A DNA stretch of 64,000 nucleotides, taken from contig JBGASU010000001.1 in NCBI GenBank assembly GCA_044229535.1, positions 992,001 through 1,056,000 on the forward strand, written 5' to 3'. Position 1 is the first letter of the stretch. Each line of letters starts with the position of its first letter. Source of the DNA: CAZLFQ01 sp044229535 (GTDB taxonomy: Bacteria > Pseudomonadota > Alphaproteobacteria > Rickettsiales > Midichloriaceae). Made by a program: the position numbers and the translations under genes. This document shows positions 16,613-25,935 of this stretch, in pieces. Under the pieces are notes generated by a model that searched no databases, was not told the origin of the DNA, and was given only the letters and a program-made list of their open reading frames with translations.

Positions 16613-17887
16613 TTACTTCCTTAATCTCATCAGCATGTACATCGGCACACCTAGCACATAAAGAATGATTGATAAGCATACCATTTTTAAGCTAGCTGCC
16701 CAAAGTGTCCAAAGCGAGAAAATTAATGCTAATGCACCTATTATAAATTTCACACCTGTCAGAGCATTTGCTTTAATCAAAAGTTTGAAGTACGCCAGAA
16801 CACAAACTACATAAACTATAAGAATTGATGAAACCGCAATATCAATAATTGTATTAAACTGCGCTGTTAGATTTTCTTCTAAAGACATAATAATAAATGG
16901 CACAGAAAGTAGTGATGATACTACAATCCCAAATTGTGGAGTTCCTGCTTTATTAACTTTGCCAAATATTTTTGGAAATAATCCGTCTTCTGCTGCACCT
17001 TGTGGAATTCTTCCTACAACAAGAGTCCATGCGTTCAAAGTACCAACGCATGAAATGATTGCAGTGATTGCCACTGGTATACCCCAAGAACCACCAAAAA
17101 TGATAGCTGCTGCATCTGCATATGGTGCTTTTGACATAACTAATTGATCGTGTGGTACAACACCCATCACGACTGCAGTACCTAATACATAAACTGCTGC
17201 AGCGATTAAGGTTCCAAAAATAATTGCAAGCGGCACGTTCTTTTTAGCATTAACAACCTGCCCTGAAGGGACAGTACCTGTCTCTAAACCGATATACGCC
17301 CACAGCGTTAAAAACGCCACCGAGTTTAAGGATTCCATAAATGGTTTTCCAGAAGGATTAAGCGTAGAAAAATTTGCAAGATCTATATATGCCAACCCAA
17401 TAATTGGAAGGATTAATAATGGCACAACTTTCACCACAGTAATTATCAATTCCCCCATACCAGTAGTTTTAATGCTCATTAAGTTGAATGACATAACGGC
17501 AAATAAAATTGAAAGCTCAAGAATGAGGGCAGTGCTTTTATCAAATTCTCCGTAGATTACTCCAAGATAACTTACTGCACCAACAACTAATGCCGAGTTT
17601 CCTATCCATGATAAGGTCCAATAACCCCAGCATATGAAGTAGCCAGCATCTTTTCCAAATGCCTCGCGTGCGTAAACATAAGGACCGCCGTTTTTCGCAT
17701 TGTAACGAGAGGCAAGTTCAGCAAAAACAAATGCCAAAAGAATTGCACCAATTGAGGTTAATATCCAACCCAGTAAGCTTACAGTTCCAAATGGAGCAAG
17801 TGTCGCGGGTAGTAAAAATACACCAGAGCCAACAAGGCTTCCAGTGACTAGAGATGTTAATGGCCAAAGACCGATTTTCTGTTGCAT
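16613..17887 (-). CDS. APC-family amino-acid permease, AdiC-like
   Basis: 424-residue inner-membrane transporter with about twelve membrane segments. The first segment holds the APC substrate-binding loop GSLVGSGVFLLPATL, and segment 6 has LWAYIGLETGTVPSGQV, both as in arginine/agmatine-type antiporters. It likely exchanges an amino acid with a decarboxylated or host-derived counterpart; the substrate cannot be fixed from sequence. Convergent with csaA. The 209 bases upstream (17888-18096) have no gene; they contain only weak hairpins such as AATAGC...GCTATT near 18020. Confidence 0.85.
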   Translation of the reverse strand: MQQKIGLWPLTSLVTGSLVGSGVFLLPATLAPFGTVSLLGWILTSIGAILLAFVFAELASRYNAKNGGPYVYAREAFGKDAGYFICWGYWTLSWIGNSALVVGAVSYLGVIYGEFDKSTALILELSILFAVMSFNLMSIKTTGMGELIITVVKVVPLLILPIIGLAYIDLANFSTLNPSGKPFMESLNSVAFLTLWAYIGLETGTVPSGQVVNAKKNVPLAIIFGTLIAAAVYVLGTAVVMGVVPHDQLVMSKAPYADAAAIIFGGSWGIPVAITAIISCVGTLNAWTLVVGRIPQGAAEDGLFPKIFGKVNKAGTPQFGIVVSSLLSVPFIIMSLEENLTAQFNTIIDIAVSSILIVYVVCVLAYFKLLIKANALTGVKFIIGALALIFSLWTLWAASLKMVCLSIILYVLGVPMYMLMRLRK

Positions 17888-18096
17888 ATAAGTATTGAAT
17901 TCTAATTAAAATAAAAGGATGTAGTTTGAAAAGGGTGCGTAAAATGTAAAGGCTAGAAGCCCTTTCGAGAGATCTTTTTTATATTTATATATAGCGCAAC
18001 CATTGCTTTCTTATAACTTGATGTTACCTGACAATAGCAATAAATGGGCTATTATTCAACTTAAATATAATTTGAGCTAGGAAACATGGCCCTATG

Positions 18097-19530
18097 TTAG
18101 CGGTGGTTGCTTGGGTTTTGCTCTTGTGAATCTAACCTATGTTGTTGTTCAACTTGTTCATAATAGAATTCTGTAATATCTCCAGACATAGCTTTTGCTG
18201 CCCCTTCTAGACTATTATAGACAGCATAAAATGCTTTATAGGCATGGCTTTTTACATAAATTTCTCTCAGGGTAGAATTAATTTCTAAAGAACAGTTATT
18301 AAGTAATAGCGCCATTAATGATGGGCAAGCACCATGTGCCAATAATAATTTTGCTATTTCTTCATTGTTATATATAAGAGCCCATTCCAGCGGGGTATGG
18401 CCTCTATTCTTAGCGTTCACATCTACACCTTTTTCTAGAAGTAATCTAACGATATACTTCTTTCCATTTATAACAGCCAAGAGCATCGGGGTGGAGCCAA
18501 ATTCATTCTTAGCATTCAGATCCGCCCCTTTTTCTAGAAGTAATTTTACTACTTCCGTATATCCATAACTAGTAGCCTCATGCAAAGGGGTATTGCCATT
18601 TTTATCTTGTGCTAAGACGTTATAATTAGGATGATTAAGGTTATTTAGAAAAAAGTATTTTAAGAGCCTTAGATCACCGTTATTAAAAAAACAATCAAAC
18701 CCTCTAAAATCATAAACATAATGCCCTTGACTGATTAGCTTTAATGCTTGTTCCTGATCTTTAGCTCTCACTGCAGCAATTAGTTCTGGGCTATTTTGGC
18801 CATTATGCCCTTCATAATAACCCAAATGCCTATGCAATTCTTTTAAAAGATCTTTGTTTCCAGCAACAAATAAATCTTTATAAAGCTCCTGCAACCCTTC
18901 AGTAGTATCTAAATTATATTTTGATCGATCTTCTACCCCTTTTATTTCTTCACCAAAACCATTTTCAAAAAGGTATTTGAACATTTCAAATTGCCCATGC
19001 CTCATGGTAAAAGCTAGCGGCGATATAAATTCTCTTACGTTATCTAATATTTTAATGCTGGGCAGTCTAAAGCCATCAGGTTCATTAAATTTTTCTTTTA
19101 TCTTTTGCTTTTCTTTTGGTGTCATTTCTCTTTGCTCACCCGCCCGATAATCGAACACCTTGAACTGATTTTTATAATGCGGTGCTAGTATTTTTAAGAG
19201 TTTTAAGCTGTTGTGTCTAATTGTTGCTTCTAAAGCATTATCGCCCTTGATAATCTTGACTTTATTGGTTTTTGGATCTGTATATGCTACAGCGCTTCTT
19301 AAATTTAAAACTTCAGGATTTTTAACAACTATTGCTTTTACAACTGTTTCTAAATTAAAGCTCATATCCCAACCATCCTGCTCTGATGGGGCAAGCATGT
19401 GCAAAATGGTGTTCCCATTTCTATCCTGCTCTAATATTTGCTTTGGAGTTAAGCTTTCAATTATCTCAAGCGCCTTTTTTGTTGTAACTCCACTAACATT
19501 AACAATATCGAATATCGATACACCTTTCAC
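18097..19530 (-). CDS. Ankyrin-repeat protein, 477 aa
   Basis: Three canonical ankyrin repeats at about residues 305-410 (NGNTPLHEATSYGYTEVVKL, GSTPMLLAVINGKKY, GHTPLEWALIYNNEE) follow a long degenerate ankyrin region. In the latter, DNALEATIRHNSLKLLKIL followed by PHYK is clearly related to the 12754 protein. The first 35 residues (KKALEIIESLTPKQIL) resemble the leader of the 1029-residue paralogue (KKALEKLTTQDFV). The tail is hydrophilic and ends EQNPSNHR; the 29319 protein ends QNPSKPTSR. The start is GTG, 28 bases after nadE; unlike its paralogues it has no exact CtrA-type box and may be read through from nadE. No signal peptide. Host-protein interaction is inferred from family. Confidence 0.82.
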   Translation of the reverse strand: MKGVSIFDIVNVSGVTTKKALEIIESLTPKQILEQDRNGNTILHMLAPSEQDGWDMSFNLETVVKAIVVKNPEVLNLRSAVAYTDPKTNKVKIIKGDNALEATIRHNSLKLLKILAPHYKNQFKVFDYRAGEQREMTPKEKQKIKEKFNEPDGFRLPSIKILDNVREFISPLAFTMRHGQFEMFKYLFENGFGEEIKGVEDRSKYNLDTTEGLQELYKDLFVAGNKDLLKELHRHLGYYEGHNGQNSPELIAAVRAKDQEQALKLISQGHYVYDFRGFDCFFNNGDLRLLKYFFLNNLNHPNYNVLAQDKNGNTPLHEATSYGYTEVVKLLLEKGADLNAKNEFGSTPMLLAVINGKKYIVRLLLEKGVDVNAKNRGHTPLEWALIYNNEEIAKLLLAHGACPSLMALLLNNCSLEINSTLREIYVKSHAYKAFYAVYNSLEGAAKAMSGDITEFYYEQVEQQHRLDSQEQNPSNHR

Positions 19531-19558
19531 GAATACCTTTTATACTACATATGTTTTT

Positions 19559-21160
19559 TTAATAGCTAAGCCCATTCACAATTGGATACCTACGATCCTT
19601 AGTAAGGTCTCTAATCGAAATCTTGGTTCCGATTGGCGCTTGGTTTCTTTTATATTCCGCTGCTATTAGCATCTTGTAGGTTCGTGCAACCAACTTCTTA
19701 TCAAAGCCTTTTTTGGTTACCTCTTTAACACCTAAATCCTCTTCTATAAAATGATATAAAACCTTATCTAGGATATCATATTCAGGCAGAGTATCTTGAT
19801 CAGTTTGGTTAGGTTTTAGTTCTGCACTTGGAGCTTTTTGAATGGAGTTGAGAGGGATGACATCCAATTTTTTAACTAACGAAATTGTAGGTATGTTTTT
19901 ATTTCGCCAATTTGATAATTTATAAACCATGGTCTTATAAACATCTTTTAGAGGCGCAAATGCGCCACACATGTCGCCATATAAAGTTGAGTACCCACAT
20001 GCATACTCAGATTTATTTCCAGTCGCCAATAGTAGCTCTCCTTTTTTGTTAGAGATAGCCATGAGTAGCACACCACGAATTCTGGCCTGCAGATTTTCTT
20101 CTGTTAAATCTTGCTTTGTATTTTTAAAACTCTCTTCTAGAGCGCGTCCAAAAGTTTCATACAAATTTTTAATTTCTATGGTCTCTAGTTTACAACCTAA
20201 TTTCTCAGCAGAATCTTTAGCATCATCTAAGCTATGTTGAGATGAATATTGCGAAGGCATTCTTACACCCCTCACATTTTCACTGCCCAAGGCATCACAT
20301 GCAATTGCTGCAACTAATGCAGAATCAATTCCACCAGACAAACCCAGAAGCACTTTAGAAAAACCAGTCTTATGCACGTAGTCTTTTAGTCCTAAGACAA
20401 GTGCGTTATATACTTTTTCCTCTAGAACTTCTTTTGTATTTATAACTTCCTTACTTGCTCCAAACTCAAAATTTACAAAATCTTCTTCAAAAAATTTTGC
20501 TTGTAAAATTACATCTCCATTTTGATTAGCAACAAATGAACCACCATCAAAAACCAAATCATCCTGCCCACCCACTAAGTTTGCATAAACCACAGGCATT
20601 CCTATTTTTACTAACTCTTTTCTTTTAGAAGCTTTTTCAACATCGAATGGTGAGGCGTTGATTGAGATTACTAAATCTGGTTTTTGAGCTTGGACTTTTT
20701 TAACAACTTTTGCATCCCATAAATCCTCACAAACAAGGACACAAATTTTTTTGTTTTTAAAATCAAACGTTGTGGGATTTGAGGCACTAGAAAAAATTCT
20801 TTTTTCATCAAAAACACCATAGTTAGGCAATGCTATTTTGCGTATAGTTTTTAAAATTTTTCCTTTATGAATTACAATCGCGCAATTATATATTTTTTTC
20901 CCCGACCTAACTGGTGCACCGATCACAAATGCTGAATTAATTTCTTTAGAAAACTTAACTAAAGAATTTATTTGCGTTTTTGCTGCTTTTAAAAATCCTA
21001 AGTTTAACTGTAGATCTTGTGCAGGATAGCCCACCAATGACATTTCGGGAAATACAACTATATCAACATTTCCTTGGCTAAGAACATTGGTAATTTTAGC
21101 CGTATTTCCAGCCAAATCGCCAACCTTAGGGTTAATTTGTGCTATCTTAATCTTCACCAT
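19559..21160 (-). CDS. nadE: Glutamine-dependent NAD+ synthetase
   Basis: 533-residue fusion of an N-terminal nitrilase-type glutaminase and a C-terminal ATP-dependent synthetase; amidates deamido-NAD. Glutaminase triad regions: VFPEMSLVGYP (Glu), KIALPNYGVFDEKR (Lys) and CVLVCEDLWD (Cys). Synthetase P-loop: LGLSGGIDSALVAAIACD; later NKSEYACGYSTLYGDMCG. The length fits NadE of the glutamine-dependent kind. Divergent from the DUF2610 gene. Confidence 0.96.
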   Translation of the reverse strand: MVKIKIAQINPKVGDLAGNTAKITNVLSQGNVDIVVFPEMSLVGYPAQDLQLNLGFLKAAKTQINSLVKFSKEINSAFVIGAPVRSGKKIYNCAIVIHKGKILKTIRKIALPNYGVFDEKRIFSSASNPTTFDFKNKKICVLVCEDLWDAKVVKKVQAQKPDLVISINASPFDVEKASKRKELVKIGMPVVYANLVGGQDDLVFDGGSFVANQNGDVILQAKFFEEDFVNFEFGASKEVINTKEVLEEKVYNALVLGLKDYVHKTGFSKVLLGLSGGIDSALVAAIACDALGSENVRGVRMPSQYSSQHSLDDAKDSAEKLGCKLETIEIKNLYETFGRALEESFKNTKQDLTEENLQARIRGVLLMAISNKKGELLLATGNKSEYACGYSTLYGDMCGAFAPLKDVYKTMVYKLSNWRNKNIPTISLVKKLDVIPLNSIQKAPSAELKPNQTDQDTLPEYDILDKVLYHFIEEDLGVKEVTKKGFDKKLVARTYKMLIAAEYKRNQAPIGTKISIRDLTKDRRYPIVNGLSY

Positions 21161-21217
21161 AATACCTATGTGTATATGAGCTAAATATAGCCTTCAATTA
21201 ACGATCTTTCCAGCAGT

Positions 21218-21246
21218 TTGATTTAACAGTCTTTTAGAGCTATAAT
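21218..21246 (+). promoter_or_regulatory. Sigma-70 promoter of the DUF2610 gene
   Basis: TTGATT, 17-base spacer, TATAAT. The ATG at 21274 follows about 28 bases after the -10. Confidence 0.65.
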
Positions 21247-21273
21247 CGTAAGTATAGCCACTTGGAAAAGTAT

Positions 21274-21579
21274 ATGAAAAAATTCTCTATAAACTGTCAA
21301 TTTGGTGGGCAAACCGCTCCTTTTACTGTATATATTGGGGCTCCCAAAGATAATCAACATCCCTTACACTTCCAAGCAGAATGGCTATCGAAAGAAAGAG
21401 GTGGAAGCATACCTCCTGAAGTTATGAGTAGTTTAACTAAATTACTGGAACTTGCAGCGAAGAACAATGTTCCTTTCGAAGACCTTTGTGCATTTGCTTT
21501 AGAAGCTGCACAAGCCCCTGGTCAAAAACAAGTTGAAGATTACAATAAAGCTGTTGATGAGCACAACAAATCTGAGTAA
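21274..21579 (+). CDS. DUF2610-family small protein (Rickettsiales-type)
   Basis: 101 residues, of a family I associate with Rickettsiales and relatives; no function is established. Conserved-looking segments: QFGGQTAPFTVYIG, HPLHFQAEWLSKERGG, IPPEVMSSLTKL and FEDLCAFALEAA. The start is ATG 21274 with GGAAAAG upstream; an in-frame TTG twelve bases earlier is less likely. A good promoter (TTGATT-N17-TATAAT) precedes it. Convergent with the next gene, 9 bases between stops. Confidence 0.8.
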   Translation: MKKFSINCQFGGQTAPFTVYIGAPKDNQHPLHFQAEWLSKERGGSIPPEVMSSLTKLLELAAKNNVPFEDLCAFALEAAQAPGQKQVEDYNKAVDEHNKSE

Positions 21580-21588
21580 AAAACTAGC

Positions 21589-22074
21589 TTAAATGTTTCC
21601 ACCACTTCTTGCAACACTTGGGGCATTTTGGTTGGCCGCTATTACAGCTTGGGTGGTGTGTTTATTCTGAGTAAATAAAGAATTCAAATTTACTTTCGGC
21701 GTCATTTTCTGAGGTGCAATACTTGCTTGTTCCATTCTTCTAGCCGTTTCAAATAATTGAAATTCCCTAGCTTTATCATCCATAGAGCCAAATTTAGATT
21801 TCTTTGCTTTGATTTTACTTTTTTGAACAAGCTTCCAAAGATGTGCTAAAGAGATCATATCCATCTCTTGGTTCTGATCATGGCTTTCTAACAACTCCTC
21901 AACTTTTTCTTTTTCTGCTTGAAGCAGTTTGCATAGAATCGTTATCAGCTCTTCTGGTGTCATTTTGACCAGAACATTTGGATTTTCTCCAGTCAAAGCA
22001 ACGATAAGATCAACAGCGTGCTGAATAGCACTTGGCAAATCTTTAGATAACCCTGAACTTACTGATAACGACAT
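21589..22074 (-). CDS. Uncharacterised 161-aa cytoplasmic protein
   Basis: Not recognised. The middle is charged and helical (KLLQAEKEKVEELLESHD), followed by a Lys-rich stretch (KSKIKAKKSKFG) and a Gln/Asn-rich, probably disordered C-terminus. No signal peptide or membrane helix. Reality is supported by GAGG just before the ATG, by a TATAAT about 35 bases upstream, and by a one-mismatch CtrA-type box (22115-22129). The promoter architecture is shared with the ankyrin genes, so it may belong to the same regulon. Confidence 0.65.
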   Translation of the reverse strand: MSLSVSSGLSKDLPSAIQHAVDLIVALTGENPNVLVKMTPEELITILCKLLQAEKEKVEELLESHDQNQEMDMISLAHLWKLVQKSKIKAKKSKFGSMDDKAREFQLFETARRMEQASIAPQKMTPKVNLNSLFTQNKHTTQAVIAANQNAPSVARSGGNI

Positions 22075-22114
22075 AAAACCTCATTTGTGGACTCTATTAT
22101 AGCATGAATTACTA

Positions 22115-22129
22115 TAAAATACAAGTTAA
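22115..22129 (-). promoter_or_regulatory. Degenerate CtrA-type box upstream of the 161-aa gene
   Basis: On the minus strand TTAA-CTTGTAT-TTTA, one mismatch from TTAA-N7-TTAA, followed after 13 bases by TATAAT. Weaker than the exact boxes elsewhere in the window. Confidence 0.35.
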
Positions 22130-22163
22130 TGAGGTTCTATCCTCAATCCATCGCCAAGTCAAC

Positions 22164-23432
22164 TTATTGATAAATAGGAAATTTATCACATAAAGCCTTC
22201 ACTTTTGGCTTCACAGAATCTTCGGCTTTACTATTATTCTCTGAATTGTCTTTCAAAGCCATCAATACATCCGCTATTAGATTTCCAATTTCTTGAAACT
22301 CTTTAACGCCAAAGCCTCTTGTAGTACCAGCCGCAGTGCCTAAACGAATTCCAGAGGTAACCATAGGCTTTTCTGTATCAAAAGGAATAGAGTTTTTATT
22401 ACAAGTTAGGCCAGCTTTATCTAAGCTTTGTTCAGCAGCTTTACCTGTCAATTTTAGCGGTCTTAAATCTACAACTAATAAATGAGAATCTGTCCCACCA
22501 GTAAATATTGTAAAACCACGTCTTACTAATTCTCCTGAGAGCGCTTGGCAGTTTTCTATAACTCGTTTTGCGTATTCTTTAAAATCAGGTTGTAAAGCTT
22601 CCCCAAATGCTACTGCCTTTGCAGCAATTACATGCATAAGTGGCCCGCCTTGAAGCCCTGGAAAAATTGCCGAGTTAATTTTTTTGGCAAGATCTTCATC
22701 ATTGGTTAATATCATCCCACCTCTTGGACCACGCAATGTCTTGTGAGTTGTGGTGGTCATTACATGAGCATGAGGCACAGGAGATGGATATTGACCACCA
22801 GCAACAAGCCCTGCAAAATGGGCCATATCAACCATTAAATATGCACCAACTTTATCTGCTATCTTTCTAAATCCAGCGAAATCTATAATACGTGGATACG
22901 CAGAGCCACCAGCAATAATAATTTTTGGCTTATGTTCAAGAGCTAAAGCTTCGACTTCTGCAAAATCTATTAAACCTGTAGATTTACTGACGTTATAATG
23001 TACTGCATTAAACCATTTACCCGATAAGTTTACTTTTGCGCCGTGCGTCAAATGCCCACCTGAATCTAAGGACATACCTAGCACGGTATCGTGTGGCTGA
23101 AGCAATGATAAAAACACACCTTGGTTAGCCTGAGATCCAGAGTGAGGTTGTACGTTTGCAAAATTAACTCCAAACAATTTTTTAGCGCGTTCTATTGCTA
23201 AATTTTCAGCGACATCTACATACTCACAACCACCATAATATCTTCTACCAGAATATCCTTCTGCATATTTATTAGTGAGAATAGATCCTTGAGCTTCTAA
23301 AACCGCACGACTAACAATATTCTCCGAAGCAATCAATTCGATATTATGTTGCTGGCGATATAGCTCTTTCTCTATAGACTGAAATAATTCTCTGTCTTTG
23401 GTGGCTAAATTTGTATTAAAAAAATCTTTCAT
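22164..23432 (-). CDS. glyA: Serine hydroxymethyltransferase
   Basis: 422-residue PLP enzyme interconverting serine and glycine with tetrahydrofolate. The pyridoxal lysine lies in VMTTTTHKTLRGPRGG; other family blocks are IELIASENIVSRAV, YAEGYSGRRYYGG and FPGLQGGPLMHVIA. The C-terminus is slightly extended by a Ser/Asn-rich segment (NSENNSKAEDS). It starts 4 bases after rpiB, an arrangement seen in many alphaproteobacteria. Confidence 0.97.
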   Translation of the reverse strand: MKDFFNTNLATKDRELFQSIEKELYRQQHNIELIASENIVSRAVLEAQGSILTNKYAEGYSGRRYYGGCEYVDVAENLAIERAKKLFGVNFANVQPHSGSQANQGVFLSLLQPHDTVLGMSLDSGGHLTHGAKVNLSGKWFNAVHYNVSKSTGLIDFAEVEALALEHKPKIIIAGGSAYPRIIDFAGFRKIADKVGAYLMVDMAHFAGLVAGGQYPSPVPHAHVMTTTTHKTLRGPRGGMILTNDEDLAKKINSAIFPGLQGGPLMHVIAAKAVAFGEALQPDFKEYAKRVIENCQALSGELVRRGFTIFTGGTDSHLLVVDLRPLKLTGKAAEQSLDKAGLTCNKNSIPFDTEKPMVTSGIRLGTAAGTTRGFGVKEFQEIGNLIADVLMALKDNSENNSKAEDSVKPKVKALCDKFPIYQ

Positions 23433-23436
23433 ATCT

Positions 23437-23850
23437 CTAACTCATTTTATTAATTCTTTTTTCGTGACGCCCACCTTCAAATTCCGTATTCACAAACAAT
23501 TGTACCATTTTAAGCGCAGCATCTTGATTTGTAACTCTACCGCCAAGAACCATAACGTTTGCATTATTATGTAGTCTAGACATCTTAGCATCATCCATAT
23601 CTCTACAAAGTGCAGCGCGGATATGCTTAAACCTATTTGCTGCAATTGTAATCCCTATTCCGCTACCACAAATCAATATTCCAAAATCTTCAGTATTTTT
23701 TGCTAAGTAATCACTAATGACTTTAGCAGAATCTGGATAATCAACAGATTCTTCAGAATTTGTTCCAAGATCTAGCATATTTGGAAATTGAGAAGTAAGA
23801 AATTCTTTTAATTTAAAACCAGCATGATCCGATGCAATGGCAATTTTCAT
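23437..23850 (-). CDS. rpiB: Ribose-5-phosphate isomerase B
   Basis: 137-residue RpiB/LacB-type isomerase of the pentose phosphate pathway. Signature segments: IAIASDHAGFKLKEFL, LGTNSEESVDYPD, GILICGSGIGITIAANRF with the catalytic Cys, and RLHNNANVMVLGGR. It forms an operon with glyA, which begins 4 bases after its stop. Confidence 0.95.
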   Translation of the reverse strand: MKIAIASDHAGFKLKEFLTSQFPNMLDLGTNSEESVDYPDSAKVISDYLAKNTEDFGILICGSGIGITIAANRFKHIRAALCRDMDDAKMSRLHNNANVMVLGGRVTNQDAALKMVQLFVNTEFEGGRHEKRINKMS

Positions 23851-23903
23851 ATATACCTTAGGAGAAATAGTCGCATCTACATTTTATAGAATAGCAGCAA
23901 GTT

Positions 23904-24434
23904 TTATTCAATAACTTCTTCAGGGTAAACGCCCCACATATTCTCTTTTCGAATCCATCCCATGTTGTCAGCGATCTTAACTTTACACCATTCAGGGTTA
24001 CAACTTTTTATATTACCAATCACACCTAGCTCAGCTCTTACCATTGGAAAAGAGTTTTCATCTGGATACCTGAATATAACCAACTCCCTATTTCTAGAAG
24101 CGTATTCTTGATTATCAACCTTATAAGTATTTCCATTCACTATAAAATTTCTAACGCCGTTCACAAGATTTACATGAACCCAGCCTTCTTCACCATCAAT
24201 ATCTCGAAGCTTTCTCCAATTCTCAAATTCAGCAATAATCTCCATCGGATAACCTTTTTGCTGATAATTCCAAACAATTGGATAACGAGCATTTGGTCCT
24301 TTACGTAAGTTTGTCTCACTAGATTTTAAAGAAACAAATCTGGGAATTGGCAAGCCAGATACTTGCCCAACCTCCTTAGCCACCGAAAATTGCGCTATTA
24401 TTAGCGATATACCTAAAACAAATAACCTAAGCAT
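23904..24434 (-). CDS. Secreted SH3-domain protein
   Basis: 176 residues with a signal peptide (MLRLFVLGISLIIAQFSVA, cleavage before KEVG) and two bacterial SH3-type regions: LKSSETNLRKGPNARYPI with EGWVHVNLVNG, and a second near VIGNIKSCNPEWCKVKIAD. Such periplasmic SH3 proteins are widespread in alphaproteobacteria and probably bind cell wall; a precise role is unknown. Its ATG lies 8 bases inside coaD. Confidence 0.85.
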   Translation of the reverse strand: MLRLFVLGISLIIAQFSVAKEVGQVSGLPIPRFVSLKSSETNLRKGPNARYPIVWNYQQKGYPMEIIAEFENWRKLRDIDGEEGWVHVNLVNGVRNFIVNGNTYKVDNQEYASRNRELVIFRYPDENSFPMVRAELGVIGNIKSCNPEWCKVKIADNMGWIRKENMWGVYPEEVIE

Positions 24435-24927
24435 TTTTATAATATTCTTTTAATTTTTTTTCTACCGCAGGAGAAACAAAGCCCGACAGATCTCCTTTTA
24501 ATCTAGCTAATTCTTTAACAAATCGCGAAGAAATAAAATGACTTTTTTCAGAAGCTGGTAAGAAAATGGTTTGAATATCGGGAGCAATTTTAGCGTTCAT
24601 ATAAGCCATTTGAAATTCATATTCGAAGTCTGATACAGCTCGCATCCCTCTAATTAAAACTTTAGCCTCTTCTTGTTGAGCGAACTTAGTAAGCAGCCCT
24701 TTAAAGGATTTAACTTCTATATTACCAGTTGTCTTAATATGTGTATTGATTTCTTTTTTTGCGATCTCGACTCTTTGCTTTAAAGAAAAAATTGGCGACT
24801 TATTACTGTCTTCAGCCACAGCTATAATTATATTATTAAAAATTCCAGAAGCTCTTCTAATTATATCCAAATGTCCAATTGTAATAGGATCAAAAGTGCC
24901 AGGATAGATTGCTACAATTTTTTTCAT
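24427..24927 (-). CDS. coaD: Phosphopantetheine adenylyltransferase
   Basis: 166-residue enzyme of coenzyme A synthesis. Nucleotidyltransferase motif YPGTFDPITIGHLDIIRRA at the N-terminus, LIRGMRAVSDFEYEFQMA in the middle, and SSRFVKELARLKGDLSGFV near the end are all diagnostic. Part of the minus-strand run rluC-coaD-SH3. Confidence 0.97.
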   Translation of the reverse strand: MKKIVAIYPGTFDPITIGHLDIIRRASGIFNNIIIAVAEDSNKSPIFSLKQRVEIAKKEINTHIKTTGNIEVKSFKGLLTKFAQQEEAKVLIRGMRAVSDFEYEFQMAYMNAKIAPDIQTIFLPASEKSHFISSRFVKELARLKGDLSGFVSPAVEKKLKEYYKNA

Positions 24928-24953
24928 ATAGCGCTTTTTATTTTAACAATATT

Positions 24954-25889
24954 TTAATTATTAACACTTAAGCCAAGTGTATTCAAGGTTTCTCGGAATT
25001 GTTTTGGTAATTCAGCTTTAAACTTTAATATCTTTCCTTCAAACTCAAACTCCATTTTGTAAGAATGCAAGTACAATTGCATAGGAATATTCGACGAAAC
25101 TTCGTCCCTTAAACCATATTTTTCATCTCCTAAAATTGGACATTCTATAAGCGAGCTATGCACTCTCAATTGGTGAGTTCTACCAGTAACCAATTCAAAT
25201 TCGACTAATGCAAATTTATTTGCTGTATAGTCCATAACGCGATAATAAGTAAGAGCTTTTTGACCTTTTGAATTTTTTCTAACCTTTTCAAATTTATCTT
25301 TTTCTTCCTTGGCGATAGGAATATCAATTTTTCCAGAATGTGGCTTTGGTACACCCTGTAGAATTGCTAAATAAAATTTATTCATTTTTTTGAAACGAAA
25401 TATTTCAGCCAACTTTGCCGCAACATTTGCCTTTCTTGCTAGAACCAAAATACCGCTAGTGTCCTTATCAATTCTATGAACTAACTTCGGCTTGTCATCG
25501 TAGCCAAACCTTAAGCAATCTGAAACATCGTCAATGCTATAAGCAATTTTAGTCCCCCCTTGCACCGCAAGCCCCACTGGCTTATTTAGAACAATAATAT
25601 TTTGGTCTTTATAGATAATCGAATCAATTATCTCTTTCTCTAATTTTGGATTAGATTTTCTTTGTGTTGGCTCTGCCTGAATTTCAAAGTTTGGGAATCT
25701 AATTTCATCACCTACTTCTAAAGTGCTAGCAATATCTGCTTTTTTTGAATTAAGCTTGATAATACCCTTACGCACCATCTTAGCAACCAACCCAAATGGG
25801 ACATGACTGTAGTGACGTTTAAACCATCGGTCTAGGCGAATACCTGCATCATCATTTTTCACTTTTATATTGTTCAATGGATTTGCCAT
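24954..25889 (-). CDS. rluC: RluC-like 23S rRNA pseudouridine synthase
   Basis: 311 residues: N-terminal S4 RNA-binding domain (DAGIRLDRWFKRHYSHVP) and a pseudouridine synthase core with LVHRIDKDTSGILVLARKA, which holds the catalytic aspartate, and TGRTHQLRVHSSL. A second, RluD-like paralogue is at 39520-40488; I separate them by closer resemblance of this one to RluC, without certainty about target positions. Divergent from fliI, only 46 bases between starts. Confidence 0.88.
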   Translation of the reverse strand: MANPLNNIKVKNDDAGIRLDRWFKRHYSHVPFGLVAKMVRKGIIKLNSKKADIASTLEVGDEIRFPNFEIQAEPTQRKSNPKLEKEIIDSIIYKDQNIIVLNKPVGLAVQGGTKIAYSIDDVSDCLRFGYDDKPKLVHRIDKDTSGILVLARKANVAAKLAEIFRFKKMNKFYLAILQGVPKPHSGKIDIPIAKEEKDKFEKVRKNSKGQKALTYYRVMDYTANKFALVEFELVTGRTHQLRVHSSLIECPILGDEKYGLRDEVSSNIPMQLYLHSYKMEFEFEGKILKFKAELPKQFRETLNTLGLSVNN

Positions 25890-25935
25890 AGTGCGCTTTT
25901 AAGTTATAGTGTTAATGTAACGTTTCCGAAATTCT

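Noticed and set aside
17888..18096. Possible small RNA between the permease and ankyrin genes
   Set aside because: Only short weak hairpins and no promoter-terminator pair that convinces.
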